The notes under the pieces were generated by a model. It searched no databases, was not told where the DNA came from, and worked only from the letters and a program-made list of their open reading frames with translations. From G963708235 sp963708235 (GTDB taxonomy: Bacteria > Actinomycetota > Acidimicrobiia > Spongiisociales > UBA5794), in contig OY970200.1 in the NCBI GenBank assembly GCA_963708235.1, positions 620,001 through 684,000 on the forward strand: DNA of 64,000 bases, given 5' to 3'. The position numbers were made by a program, and so were the translations under genes. Positions 17,558 through 27,699 of this stretch are shown in pieces. Position 1 is the stretch's first letter. Each line of letters begins with the position of its first letter.

Positions 17558-18575
17558 TCGGCCGGTGATCCTCGGGATCGAATCGAGCTGTGACGACACC
17601 GGTGTCGCCGTGATCAGCGGCTACCGGGTGCAATCGTCGGTGCTGGCATCCCAGGCGGACATCCACGCCCGATTCGGTGGGGTGGTGCCCGAGGTGGCGG
17701 CCCGCGCCCACGTCGAGGCGATCCGGCCGCTGTTCCATCTGGCGTTGCGCAAGGCCGGGGTCCATCCCCAGGAAATCGATGTCGTCACCGCCACCCGCGG
17801 TCCGGGGCTCTCCGGCTCGCTGGTGGTCGGATATTCGTTCGGCAAGGCGCTGGCATGGAGTCTGGACCGGCCCCTGGTCGGGGTCGACCACATGGAGGGC
17901 CATCTCTTCGCTCCGCGGCTGGAACATGACGGGTACGAACCGCCGGCCGTGGTGCTGCTCGCCTCGGGTGGCCACAGTCAGATCGTCCATGTCGCCGACT
18001 GGGGGACCTACCGGGTGATGGGCGCCACCATCGACGATGCCGCCGGCGAGGCGTTCGACAAGCTGGCCCGTTTCATGGGGCTGGGGTACCCCGGTGGTCC
18101 CGCCATCGACCGTGCCGCCCAAGGTGGAGATCCCGCCGCCATCGCCTTCCCCCGTGCGCTGCGGGACCGGCCGTTCGATTTCTCGTTCTCCGGGCTCAAG
18201 ACCTCCGTGACCACGTTCCTGCAGAAGGCGAAGGCCACCGGCGATGTCCCCCCGCTCCGCGATGTGGCTGCCTCGATCCAGGAGGCGGTGGTCGATGTGC
18301 TGGTGGAGAAGACGTTCAATGCGGTCGAGGAGACCGGGGTCAAGGTGGTTGCCGGTGGCGGTGGGGTGATCTCCAATCGGCGGCTCCGCACCCGGCTCGA
18401 GGAGGAGGCGGCGAAGCGCGGTGTCGAGGTGTTCATCCCCTCCCCGGGGCTGTGCACCGACAACGGGGCCATGATCGCCGCCGCAGGAACCTTCCGGTTC
18501 GGGCTGGGGGAGACGGCGGCGTGGGATTCCGAGATCGATCCCAACCTGCGGATGGACGCCGCCGATCTGACCTGA
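17550..18575 (+). CDS. tsaD: tRNA N6-adenosine threonylcarbamoyltransferase TsaD
   Basis: 341 residues from the ATG at 17550, with GAAGGAG at 17533-17539. TsaD transfers threonylcarbamoyl to A37 of tRNAs reading ANN codons. GIESSCDDTGVAV opens the actin-like fold. HVEAIRP and VDHMEGHL supply metal-binding His residues. GPGLSGSLVVGYSFGKAL and FDFSFSGLKTSV are conserved. This gene ends the nnr-to-tsaD run of overlapping genes. Confidence 0.96.
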   Translation: MSDRPVILGIESSCDDTGVAVISGYRVQSSVLASQADIHARFGGVVPEVAARAHVEAIRPLFHLALRKAGVHPQEIDVVTATRGPGLSGSLVVGYSFGKALAWSLDRPLVGVDHMEGHLFAPRLEHDGYEPPAVVLLASGGHSQIVHVADWGTYRVMGATIDDAAGEAFDKLARFMGLGYPGGPAIDRAAQGGDPAAIAFPRALRDRPFDFSFSGLKTSVTTFLQKAKATGDVPPLRDVAASIQEAVVDVLVEKTFNAVEETGVKVVAGGGGVISNRRLRTRLEEEAAKRGVEVFIPSPGLCTDNGAMIAAAGTFRFGLGETAAWDSEIDPNLRMDAADLT

Positions 18576-18632
18576 AGCGGACCCGACCTGAAACCGACCT
18601 CGCCTGCCGGTGTGCCTTGCCGATCCGATCGT

Positions 18633-19061
18633 TCAGGGTGGCGGGTCGGTGATGAGTCGCTTCCCCAACCCGACGACATCATCGACGGTGTATCCGAGCC
18701 GCCGGTACACGGCGATGGCGGCGGTGTTGTCGGACCGGACCTGGAGGTTGAGCTTGGGGCATCCCATGGCGACCAACATCTCCTCGCCACGTGCCATCAG
18801 GGCCCGGGCGATGCCCCGGCCCCGGTGGGCGGGGTCGACGGCCAGGTAATTGACCCACCCCCGGTGACCGTCGTACCCGAACATGGCGCTGCCCGCCAGC
18901 TCCCCGTCACGGGTGGCGACCAGGAACATCCCGTCGTCGACGGCGCACTTGCGGGCGATATCGAGACCCGGGTCGTTCCAGGGACGGGTGAGCCCGCAAC
19001 GCTCCCAGAGCGTCACCACGGCGTCGTGATCGGTGTGGCGGTAGGGGCGGATGTCGGCCAT
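18633..19061 (-). CDS. GNAT family N-acetyltransferase
   Basis: 142 residues, complete GNAT fold. YLAVDPAHRGRGIARALM is the acetyl-CoA-binding motif. The C-terminus VRSDNTAAIAVYRRLGYTVDD resembles the YpeA group. The substrate is unknown. It is convergent with tsaD and divergent from groES. Confidence 0.85.
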   Translation of the reverse strand: MADIRPYRHTDHDAVVTLWERCGLTRPWNDPGLDIARKCAVDDGMFLVATRDGELAGSAMFGYDGHRGWVNYLAVDPAHRGRGIARALMARGEEMLVAMGCPKLNLQVRSDNTAAIAVYRRLGYTVDDVVGLGKRLITDPPP

Positions 19062-19137
19062 TGCCGGATGGTATCCGCTGTTGGCGGAGGGGAGGCCGCC
19101 GGCAGCGGAAGGTGCCGGCGCTCGTTGCGGACGTCGT

Positions 19138-19194
19138 TTAGCAGTCGGGTCCGGGGAGTGCTACGATCTGGCAGTCGAACTTATCGACTGCTAA
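19138..19194 (+). promoter_or_regulatory. groESL promoter with two CIRCE-like operators
   Basis: Operator 1 (19138-19164) is TTAGCAGTC, nine bases, GAGTGCTAC. Operator 2 (19168-19194) is CTGGCAGTC, nine bases, GACTGCTAA. Both keep the 9-N9-9 spacing of CIRCE (TTAGCACTC-N9-GAGTGCTAA), the HrcA repressor site, with C/G changes in the arms. A -10 of TACGAT (19162-19167) lies at the edge of the first, with TTAGCA as a weak -35, so both would block transcription. hrcA is not in the window. Confidence 0.75.
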
Positions 19195-19216
19195 TTCTCC
19201 TCAAGGAGGGAGCCAG

Positions 19217-19504
19217 ATGAATCTCAAGCCTCTGGGCGATCGCATCGTCGTGAAGCCCAAAGACGACGACGAGGCCCGTACCGCCAGCGGTCTCGTCATT
19301 CCCGACACCGCCAAGGAAAAGCCGCAGCTCGGCGAAGTCCTCGCCGTAGGCCCCGGTGAGTACAAGGACGGCGAGCGGGTTCCCCTCGATGTCGCCGTCG
19401 GCGATCTCGTGTTCTACTCCAAGTATGGGGGCACCGAGGTCAAGTACGAGGGTGCGGACTACCTGGTCCTCTCCTCCCGCGACGTTCTCGCCGTTCTGGC
19501 ATAG
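19217..19504 (+). CDS. groES: co-chaperonin GroES
   Basis: 95 residues with a very strong ribosome site (AAGGAGG). MNLKPLGDRIVVKPKDDDE and the mobile loop ASGLVIPDTAKEKPQ are diagnostic. It caps the GroEL cage. It sits 14 bases ahead of groEL under the CIRCE-like operators. Confidence 0.98.
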   Translation: MNLKPLGDRIVVKPKDDDEARTASGLVIPDTAKEKPQLGEVLAVGPGEYKDGERVPLDVAVGDLVFYSKYGGTEVKYEGADYLVLSSRDVLAVLA

Positions 19505-19518
19505 GAGGTACCAACCAC

Positions 19519-21159
19519 ATGGCTGCCAAGGAACTCAGATTCAATGATCAGGCTCGTAGGAGCCTGCAGGCCGGGGTTGACAAGCTCGCCGACACGGTGA
19601 AGGTCACGCTCGGTCCCAAGGGTCGCAACGTCGTACTGGAGAAGAAGTGGGGCGCTCCCACGATCACCAACGACGGTGTGACGATCGCCAAGGAGATCGA
19701 ACTCGACGATCCCTACGAGAACATGGGTGCCCAACTTGCCCGCGAGGTTGCGGATAAGACCAACACCGTCGCCGGTGACGGCACCACCACCGCCACGGTG
19801 CTCGCCCAGGCCATGGTCCAGGACGGTCTGCGACTCGTCGCTGCCGGCGCCAACCCCATGGAAATGAAGCGCGGGATCGAAGAGGCCGTTGCCAAGGTCG
19901 TCGAGGCCATCGGCGACATGGCGACCTCGGTCGACTCCAGCGCCCACGACCAGATCGCCTACGTGGCGTCCAACTCCGCTGCCGACACCACCATCGGTGA
20001 GCGTATCGCCGATGCGCTGCAGAAGGTCGGCAACGAGGGCGTCATCACGGTGGAGGACAGCCAGACCTTCGGGGTCGAGCTCGAGTTCACCGAGGGTATG
20101 CAGTTCGACAAGGGCTTCATCTCCCCGTATTTCATCACCGACCCGGATCGCCAGGAGTCGGTGCTCGACGACCCGTACATCCTGATCGTCAACTCGAAGA
20201 TCACCTCGGTGCAGGACCTGCTCCCGGTGCTCGAGAAGGTCATGCAGTCGGGCCGTCCGCTGCTGGTCATCGCCGAGGACCTCGAGGGTGAAGCGCTGGC
20301 GACCCTGGTCGTCAACAAGATCCGCGGGACCTTCTCGTCGGTCGCCGTCAAGGCCCCTGGCTTCGGCGAGCGCCGCAAGGCCATGCTCCAGGACATCGCC
20401 ATCCTCACCGGTGCCCAGGTCATCTCCGAGGAGATCGGCCTCAAGCTCGACGGGGTGACCCTGGAGATGCTCGGTCGGGCCCGCAAGGTCGTCGTCTCCA
20501 AGGACGACACCACCGTGGTCGAGGGCTCCGGCTCGAAGACCGAGGTCGACGCCCGGGTGCAGCAGATTCGCCGTGAGATCGAGAACTCCGACTCGGACTG
20601 GGACCGTGAGAAGCTCGCCGAGCGTCTCGCCAAGCTGTCCGGCGGCGTTGCCGTGATCAAGGTCGGTGCGGCCACCGAGGTCGAGCTGAAGGAGAAGAAG
20701 CACCGCATCGAGGACGCCATCCAGGCGACCCGCGCTGCGGTCGAGGAGGGCATCGTGCCCGGTGGCGGCGTTGCGCTGCTCCGTGCCCAGGGCTCCATCG
20801 ACAAGGTGCGTGGCGGCAGCGACGACGTGAAGGCGGGCCGTCAGCTCGTCAAGCGTTCGCTCGAGGCCCCGATCCGCCAGATCGCCGTCAACGCCGGCTA
20901 CGAAGGCGGCGTGGTGGTCGACAAGGTTCTGACCTCCGAAGGTGGAGAGGGCTTCAACGCCGCCACCGGGGTTTACGAGGACCTGTTGGCCGCCGGCATC
21001 ATCGATCCGGCAAAGGTGACCCGTTCCACGCTGCAGAATGCGGCGTCGATCGCGGCCCTGCTCATCACCACCGAAGCGTTGGTGGCCGAAGAGAAGCAGG
21101 ACGAGCCCATGGGCGGCGGTGGCCACGGTGGCCACGGCGGCGGCATGGACATGATGTAA
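19519..21159 (+). CDS. groEL: chaperonin GroEL
   Basis: 546 residues, full length. The ATP-site motifs TLGPKGRNVVLEKKWG, TNDGVTIAKEIEL and AGDGTTTATVLA are intact. GGVAVIKVGAATEVELKEKK and VEEGIVPGGGVALL are conserved further on. The C-terminal tail is Gly/His/Met (GGGGHGGHGGGMDMM), between the Gly-Met tails of standard GroEL and the His-rich tails of some actinobacterial paralogues. Expected to be induced by heat with groES. Confidence 0.98.
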   Translation: MAAKELRFNDQARRSLQAGVDKLADTVKVTLGPKGRNVVLEKKWGAPTITNDGVTIAKEIELDDPYENMGAQLAREVADKTNTVAGDGTTTATVLAQAMVQDGLRLVAAGANPMEMKRGIEEAVAKVVEAIGDMATSVDSSAHDQIAYVASNSAADTTIGERIADALQKVGNEGVITVEDSQTFGVELEFTEGMQFDKGFISPYFITDPDRQESVLDDPYILIVNSKITSVQDLLPVLEKVMQSGRPLLVIAEDLEGEALATLVVNKIRGTFSSVAVKAPGFGERRKAMLQDIAILTGAQVISEEIGLKLDGVTLEMLGRARKVVVSKDDTTVVEGSGSKTEVDARVQQIRREIENSDSDWDREKLAERLAKLSGGVAVIKVGAATEVELKEKKHRIEDAIQATRAAVEEGIVPGGGVALLRAQGSIDKVRGGSDDVKAGRQLVKRSLEAPIRQIAVNAGYEGGVVVDKVLTSEGGEGFNAATGVYEDLLAAGIIDPAKVTRSTLQNAASIAALLITTEALVAEEKQDEPMGGGGHGGHGGGMDMM

Positions 21160-21196
21160 GGAGTCGTTCGGGCCCCGGCCCAACGTGCTTCGAACC

Positions 21197-21230
21197 GAAG
21201 GAGGGGGCGGTGTCCACCGCCCCCTCCTTC
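21197..21230 (+). terminator. strong hairpin after groEL
   Basis: A perfect 15-bp stem (21197-21211 with 21216-21230) with a GTCC loop stands 37 bases past the groEL stop. No T-run follows. It probably ends the groESL transcript. Confidence 0.65.
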
Positions 21231-21388
21231 TGCGTCTGCCGGGGTGCGCCCTCGGGGACTACCAGGGTGAGGATCGTCGAGGCCGCTGCGTGTGGGACGT
21301 GATCAGCCGACCAGCCCGCGGTGCCCGCCCAGGGTGGGTGCGCCGGCCGCAAACCTGTGGCCCGTTGCCTCGGCATCGAACCCGACGA

Positions 21389-22153
21389 TCAGCGGCCCCG
21401 CCACTCCGAGATCTGCCGGGTCCAGTCGGCACGGGAGATGGTCTGGCACTCACCGCCGAACAGCGCCCAGAAGGCGTCGCAGCTTCCGTCGAGCCGGTAT
21501 TCCGCAGCGGTCACGGTGTCGAACTGGAACACCGTTGCGTTGATGTCGGCGAGAAAGAACACGCTGCGTTCCGGCACCGAGATTCCGTCGATCCCGCCGA
21601 GACCGGTGAAGTTGACCGTCGCCTTGCCCCCGCTCAGCTCGACGCCGAGGAACGAGTTGGTGGTGGCCGACGAGAACAACGAGTCGTACCCCAGCTCACG
21701 CTCCTCCCGGGTGGGCCCCTTCACCATCTCGGCAAGGGTGCGGGTCAACACCGACGGTGTGGTCGCCACGGTGCGGTACACATAGGTGGTGGCGATCGGG
21801 ACCACCGACGCTCCGCAGTTGTAGAAGACCTGGAGCACGGTGCCCGACCCACCCGGGAAGGTGGGTTCGGGGCAGGCGTCGTCGTCCGTCGTCGATGCCG
21901 TGGTCGTGGTTGCGGTGTCGTCGCCGGCGGGTGCCAAGGTGGTGGAGGAGGTGGTGGTCGTCAGCAGATCGGGGAGCGCATCGACCGCCAGCGTCGTGGT
22001 GGTCGCCGCCGCAAGTTCGGCGCGACGCAGCGCCTCGGCGTCGGGGGGACGCACGATCCGCATGAAGGTGGTGCCGACCAGAAGGGCGAGCACCACCGCA
22101 ACCGCCGTGATCAGCAGCCGCTGGGTGACCTGGAGAAAGCTTGATGTCGACAT
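21389..22153 (-). CDS. membrane-anchored GerMN-domain protein
   Basis: 254 residues from the ATG at 22153 (MSTSSFLQ). One N-terminal membrane helix (LLITAVAVVLALLVG) is followed by a Thr/Ser/Asp-rich linker of ~60 residues. The C-terminal domain has VLQVFYNCG, LAEMVKGPTREERELGY, VELSGGKATVNF and AEYRLDG, the GerMN (sporulation/germination) fold. Actinobacterial members are surface proteins of unknown role. The start could lie slightly upstream, at 22195. Confidence 0.75.
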   Translation of the reverse strand: MSTSSFLQVTQRLLITAVAVVLALLVGTTFMRIVRPPDAEALRRAELAAATTTTLAVDALPDLLTTTTSSTTLAPAGDDTATTTTASTTDDDACPEPTFPGGSGTVLQVFYNCGASVVPIATTYVYRTVATTPSVLTRTLAEMVKGPTREERELGYDSLFSSATTNSFLGVELSGGKATVNFTGLGGIDGISVPERSVFFLADINATVFQFDTVTAAEYRLDGSCDAFWALFGGECQTISRADWTRQISEWRGR

Positions 22154-22255
22154 GGGCAGATGAGGGACGATAGGCGGAACCGGTGACTGACCCATAGTTG
22201 GGACGCCCGCCTGCACGCAGGGAGTTCCCACCGCAAGACCGTTGGTGCTGCGGCG

Positions 22256-22852
22256 TCATATCCACGCCTCGGCCCGGTAGCGGTCGAGCTGGGACCGCCA
22301 CTCCGTCTCCAGCAGCCCCCACACGGTGTGGTCGAGCCAGGTGTCGCCCACCTTCACCTCCTCGCGTAGCGTGCCCTCGAGGGTGAAACCCAGCTTTTCG
22401 GCAACCCGCTCCGAGCCGCGGTTGCCAACGGCGATCCGCAGCACCATCCGATGCATCCCCAGTTCCTCGAATCCGAAACGCAGGACCCGGGCCGTGGCCT
22501 CGGTGCACACCCCGGTCCTGGCCTCGTCGCTCCGGATCCAGTAGCCGACCTCCCCGATGAGGTTCGCCTTCGAGGTCCACCACACCGAGACATTGCCGAG
22601 GTGCCGGTCAGGGGCGACATCCCGGCGAACCGCAAAGTCGTAGGCACGACCCTCGTTCCAGGCGCCGAGAGACTCGCGGATGAACTGGTGGGAGGTCATA
22701 CGGTGGTATCCCTCGGCCGCCCAGGGCAGCCAGGGCGCCAGGTCCGGGAGCGACACCTGGACGGCTTCGTGGATCGCCGTCGCATCACGCCGACGGAATG
22801 CCCGGAGCGTGAAGCGGGGGGTATAGAGAACCGAACTCGCCGGGGGCGCCAT
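22256..22852 (-). CDS. RimJ/RimL-type GNAT N-acetyltransferase
   Basis: 198 residues. YTPRFTLRAFRRRDATAIHEAV starts the fold in the RimJ/RimL manner. GEVGYWIRSDEARTGVCTEA replaces the usual acetyl-CoA loop, and RIAVGNRGSERVAEKLGF is the conserved C-terminal block. Such enzymes acetylate ribosomal protein N-termini or small molecules; the target is not evident. Divergent from the CoA pyrophosphatase gene. Confidence 0.85.
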   Translation of the reverse strand: MAPPASSVLYTPRFTLRAFRRRDATAIHEAVQVSLPDLAPWLPWAAEGYHRMTSHQFIRESLGAWNEGRAYDFAVRRDVAPDRHLGNVSVWWTSKANLIGEVGYWIRSDEARTGVCTEATARVLRFGFEELGMHRMVLRIAVGNRGSERVAEKLGFTLEGTLREEVKVGDTWLDHTVWGLLETEWRSQLDRYRAEAWI

Positions 22853-22990
22853 CCGCAGAGATTATCCTCTCGCCGCACCCATGGCGTGCCACCTGGTTGG
22901 CGGCCCCGGGCCCGCGTTTCGTCCGACGGCCACCGGGTCACCCGTCACCTCCCGGATGGCGCATCGACGCCGATCTCGTATCCTCGTCGC

Positions 22991-23554
22991 ATGGTCGACA
23001 TCTGGACCCGGCTCCGCTCGCTGCGACCGGTCGACGCCGCCACGGTGGCACGCTCGGCGGTGCTGGTGCCGCTGTACGTGGATCCCACCGGGTTGGTGCG
23101 CGTGGTGTTCACCAAACGACCCGACTCGATGCGCACCCACCCCGGGGATGTGGTGTTTCCGGGTGGCGGCATCGAGGCGGGGGAGTCCGCGGTCGATGCC
23201 GCAATCCGTGAGGCATGGGAGGAGGTGGCGCTCCCCCCCGACTCGGTCCAGGTGATCGGCGGTCTCAGCCCGGTCACGACACGGGACCGCACCAACTGGA
23301 TCATCCCGGTGGTGGCCCGGATCGAACGGCCGGAGCGGTTCATCCCCGACCCGTCCGAGGTGGAGACCGTTCTGGAGCCCCCGATCGGGGACCTGCTGGA
23401 CGAGTCCCGCTGGCGCACCTCCGACTGGATGGGCAACCAGCTGTGGTTCTACGACTTTCCCGAGGGGGTGCTCTGGGGCGCCACGGCGTTCATCGTCCGG
23501 GAACTGCTCGGGGTGCTCCGTCACGGCGCCACGGGAGAAATCGACATTCGCTGA
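22991..23554 (+). CDS. NUDIX CoA pyrophosphatase
   Basis: 187 residues from the ATG at 22991. FTKRPDSMRTHPGDVVFPGG is the signature preceding the NUDIX box in the CoA-diphosphatase (YeaB/NudL) group. The box GGGIEAGESAVDAAIREAWEEVAL is complete. The family cleaves CoA to phosphopantetheine and adenosine-3',5'-bisphosphate. Convergent with the decarboxylase gene, with two bases between the stops. Confidence 0.88.
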   Translation: MVDIWTRLRSLRPVDAATVARSAVLVPLYVDPTGLVRVVFTKRPDSMRTHPGDVVFPGGGIEAGESAVDAAIREAWEEVALPPDSVQVIGGLSPVTTRDRTNWIIPVVARIERPERFIPDPSEVETVLEPPIGDLLDESRWRTSDWMGNQLWFYDFPEGVLWGATAFIVRELLGVLRHGATGEIDIR

Positions 23555-23556
23555 TC

Positions 23557-24999
<1,443 letters not shown>

Positions 25000-25012
25000 A
25001 CCCTAGATCGTG

Positions 25013-26293
25013 TCAGCGGGGCGCCGTCGACTCCGGGTCGTCGGCGACCGGACTGGACGGCCGCCAGGAGGACCGGTCGAGATACCGCATCGCCGGTGTG
25101 GCGGTGGCGCCGTGGATCACCACCGAGATCAGCACCACGGTCCCCACCAGCGCCCACAGGTAGTCGGTCTGGGCGAAGTCGGCGTGGTTGATGGCGTATG
25201 CCAGGTAATAGAACGACCCGACGCCCCGGATTCCGAAAAAGGCGATGGCCGTGCGTTGTTTCAGCGGCACCGGGGAGCGGCTCAGCCCGATCAATCCGGT
25301 CACCGGGCGGATCAGGAAGATGATCACCAGGGCGGTGCCGAGCCCCGCCCAACCCAGCGGAGACAACATCCCCGATACCACCGCACCACCGAACAGGATC
25401 AGGATGATGGCGCTGAGCATCCTCTCGATCTGGTCGATGAATCCGTGCATCACGCCGTGGTACTCGTGGCGCCGTTCCTGGCGTCGGATCATCACTCCGG
25501 CGATGAACACGGCGATGAAGCCGTACCCGCCGGCAAGCTCGGTCAGGGTGTAGGCGATGAGGGTGGCGGCGAGGGCGACCATCCCGTCCATCGTCTGGGT
25601 GAGCGGCGAGCTGCGGTGGAAGATGGCGAGTGCCAGCAGCCATCCGAACAGCAACCCGCCACCGAGACCGACCGCCAACTTGTAGGTCACCTCGATGGTG
25701 ATGAAGTCGATACCCCATGACGACACGGCGACACCCTGGAGCGCCATCAAGATGGCAAGGTTGGTGAAGGGGAACGCCAGCCCGTCGTTGAATCCTGCCT
25801 CGGAGGTGAGGGCGAAGCGGACCTCGTCCTCCTCTTCCTCATCGGGTCCACCCACCTGCACATCGGAGGCGAGCACCGGATCGGTGGGGGCGAGGACTGC
25901 ACCGACCAGCACCGCTGCCGCCGGGGTGAGCCCCAACCACCACCATCCGAGGACCGACACGGCGGCGATCGTCAGTGGCATGGTGATCCCGAGGAGCCGC
26001 CAGGTCGACGCCCACGACCGCCATCCGATCTCACGGTTGAGTCTGATCCCGGCGCCCATCAGGGCGACGATCACACCGATCTCGGTCAGCCGTTCGGTGG
26101 CTTCGCTCCATTCGACGGGGTCGGGGTCGACAAAGCCGAACGGGAGGGCGAAGAGCACCATCCCAGCGGCGACGTAGATGACGGGGAACGACAGGGGACG
26201 GTCGCCGAGCACCCGGGGCAGCCCGGCGACCCCGAATGCGGCGAGACCGACCACCAACATGGCGATGTCGTAGATCTCGAAGACCTCACTCAT
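25013..26293 (-). CDS. Na+/H+ antiporter, CPA1 (NhaP) family
   Basis: 426 residues from the ATG at 26293, about 12 membrane helices. GAVLAPTDPVLASDVQVG contains the TDP of the unwound helix. LTSEAGFNDGLAFPF carries the ion-binding ND pair. TAIAFFGIRGVGSFYYLAYA is the conserved C-terminal region with its Arg. It exchanges cytoplasmic Na+ or K+ for H+. The C-terminal tail is short, without a regulatory nucleotide-binding domain. It overlaps the preceding gene by 8 bases. Confidence 0.9.
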   Translation of the reverse strand: MSEVFEIYDIAMLVVGLAAFGVAGLPRVLGDRPLSFPVIYVAAGMVLFALPFGFVDPDPVEWSEATERLTEIGVIVALMGAGIRLNREIGWRSWASTWRLLGITMPLTIAAVSVLGWWWLGLTPAAAVLVGAVLAPTDPVLASDVQVGGPDEEEEDEVRFALTSEAGFNDGLAFPFTNLAILMALQGVAVSSWGIDFITIEVTYKLAVGLGGGLLFGWLLALAIFHRSSPLTQTMDGMVALAATLIAYTLTELAGGYGFIAVFIAGVMIRRQERRHEYHGVMHGFIDQIERMLSAIILILFGGAVVSGMLSPLGWAGLGTALVIIFLIRPVTGLIGLSRSPVPLKQRTAIAFFGIRGVGSFYYLAYAINHADFAQTDYLWALVGTVVLISVVIHGATATPAMRYLDRSSWRPSSPVADDPESTAPR

Positions 26294-27453
26294 CGGACGC
26301 CTCCGCTGGCCCGGTGTCAGCGCCGGGGAGCGGTTCGCTCGTCCCCGGTTCACCGGCCGGGAGGCGCAGCACCCTCGCCACCTCGAAGCGCACCTGGAAA
26401 TCGGGGTCGTTCTCCAGTTCGGCGACCGCCCCACGGCTGGGGGCGACGTCGATCTCTCCGAGCGAACGCACCGCTTTCCACCGCACCCACGCATCCTCGT
26501 CGGTGAGGGCAGCGACGAACAGGTCACGCAAGGTGCCGTCGCCCAGTTCGGCGGCGACATCGACCGTGGTGCGACGAACGATCCGTGAGCCGTCCGCCGC
26601 CCCGGTGTCGAGGGCCCGCCGCCGCAACGCCACATCATCCGACTCGGCAAGGATCGCCACCGCGGTCCGGCGCCGGCGCGGCATCGGTATCGACGAGGGC
26701 GGCCATTAGGCGGGTGCGGTCGTTCGGGTTGTCCGGATCGAGAAGGTGGAGGTCGGTGCGGGGACGGTCGGTGGCTCCGGTGCGCCGGCCCTCGGCGACC
26801 AGTTCCTCGCGGGTGCGGATCGGCGCTTCCGGCCTCTCGTCACCGCCGGCGCCGAAGAGTCCGGTCACCAGGTCGAGCATCGGGTCGAGACGGTTTTCCC
26901 ACATCGAGGAGCGGTCGAGCCCGACGGTGACGAAGTCGCCGGCGACCATCACATCGGTGACGTCAGGTTCGTCGAAGAGCCGGCGCACCCTGGGGTCCGT
27001 GCCGGGCTCCTCCCGCTGGTACCAGACACCGGGGGACGGGGGCCCGCCGATGGTGAACTTGACCTTGCGCGGGTGAGGGGTGGGCTCGGGGATGACGGGT
27101 CCGGTGAACGTCCGGTCGAAGACCGACGGGTTCGATGCCCCGCCACCGGTGACCCACAGCCGGTAGGTGCCGTCCACGATCCCATGGCTCATCGTGATGC
27201 CGTCGAGGTCGTGTTCCCACCAGCCCGAGGTCAGATGGGGCCGCACCAGCGCATCCAGGTCCGCCATGTCCTCGGATGTCCACGGTTGTGTCGAGAAGAA
27301 ACGTTTCAACAGGGTCTTGAACGTACCGAGATCCTCGAAGGGCAACAGCATCGCCACCTCGGCGGTGAGATGGGCGGAGGCGGCGGCGGTGAGTCCCCGG
27401 TTCGAGACGGCGGCCCGGGCGGCGTCGATGGCGGAGGTGGGGGGTGGCATCAC
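26286..27453 (-). CDS. Nfu_N-like plus HEAT-repeat protein (one-base frame break)
   Basis: Two frames overlap near 26635-26684. The first ends after LMAALVDTDAA; the second opens with RRRTAVAILAESDDVALRRRALD. The sequence reads as one protein if the extra C in GCGCCGG (26666-26682) is removed, giving 388 residues. Residues ~125-205 resemble the Nfu N-terminal domain (PTPHPRKVKFTIGG, RVRRLFDEPDVTDVMVAGDF, VTVGLDRSSMW). The C-terminal part is HEAT repeats (DEDAWVRWKAVRSLGEID, DPDFQVRFEVARVL). Nfu domains carry Fe-S clusters, but the cluster-binding CxxC domain is absent, so a role in Fe-S metabolism is unsupported. Confidence 0.7.
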
Positions 27454-27532
27454 CCGATCAGCCTACGGTCGTCCGTTTCGGCAGTCCCAGCCTGCGACGA
27501 CGCCAACCGGCGTTGCCGGGAACGGTGTGCCA

Positions 27533-27561
27533 TTGCCGTGAGGCACGGGGTTGGGTAGTCT
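27533..27561 (+). promoter_or_regulatory. promoter of the trpS leader
   Basis: TTGCCG (27533-27538), 17 bases, TAGTCT (27556-27561). The predicted start, about 27568, is the A of the leader-peptide ATG. Confidence 0.55.
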
Positions 27562-27567
27562 CGCCGG

Positions 27568-27606
27568 ATGTTCAATGCTCGTACCTGGTGGCCCCCGCAA
27601 CGTTGA
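27568..27606 (+). CDS. trpS leader peptide with tandem Trp codons
   Basis: A 12-residue frame, MFNARTWWPPQR, with adjacent TGG codons at 27586-27591 and a stop at 27604-27606. It has no ribosome site, and the predicted transcript begins at its ATG, so it is probably translated leaderless. Its position ahead of overlapping RNA hairpins and trpS is that of an attenuation sensor: ribosomes stall at the Trp codons when charged tRNA-Trp is scarce. Confidence 0.8.
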   Translation: MFNARTWWPPQR

Positions 27607-27659
27607 AGGGCCGTGCGCGCATCGAACGGATCGCCGGAGGCCCGCCCTCCGGCTTTTTT
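27590..27659 (+). promoter_or_regulatory. ribosome-mediated transcription attenuator of trpS
   Basis: Four pairing segments are visible. Segment 1, GGCCC (27590-27594), overlaps the Trp codons and pairs with segment 2, GGGCC (27608-27612). Segment 2 can instead pair with GGCCC at 27639-27643 as antiterminator. Segments 3 and 4, GCCGGAGG (27633-27640) and CCTCCGGC (27646-27653), form a perfect 8-bp terminator stem followed by six T (27654-27659). Stalling at the Trp codons would free segment 2 to block the terminator, raising trpS expression. Confidence 0.82.
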
Positions 27660-27699
27660 GTTGTGACCGTCAGATCAAGAACGTGAAGGGAGCCCCGAC

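Noticed and set aside
19459..21183. 574-codon minus-strand frame
   Set aside because: Antisense shadow of groEL, caused by high GC at third positions.
27568..27660. T-box riboswitch for trpS
   Set aside because: GGTGGCCCCCGC superficially resembles a T-box, but the leader is too short for a specifier stem. The same bases encode the tandem Trp codons and fit ribosome-mediated attenuation better.
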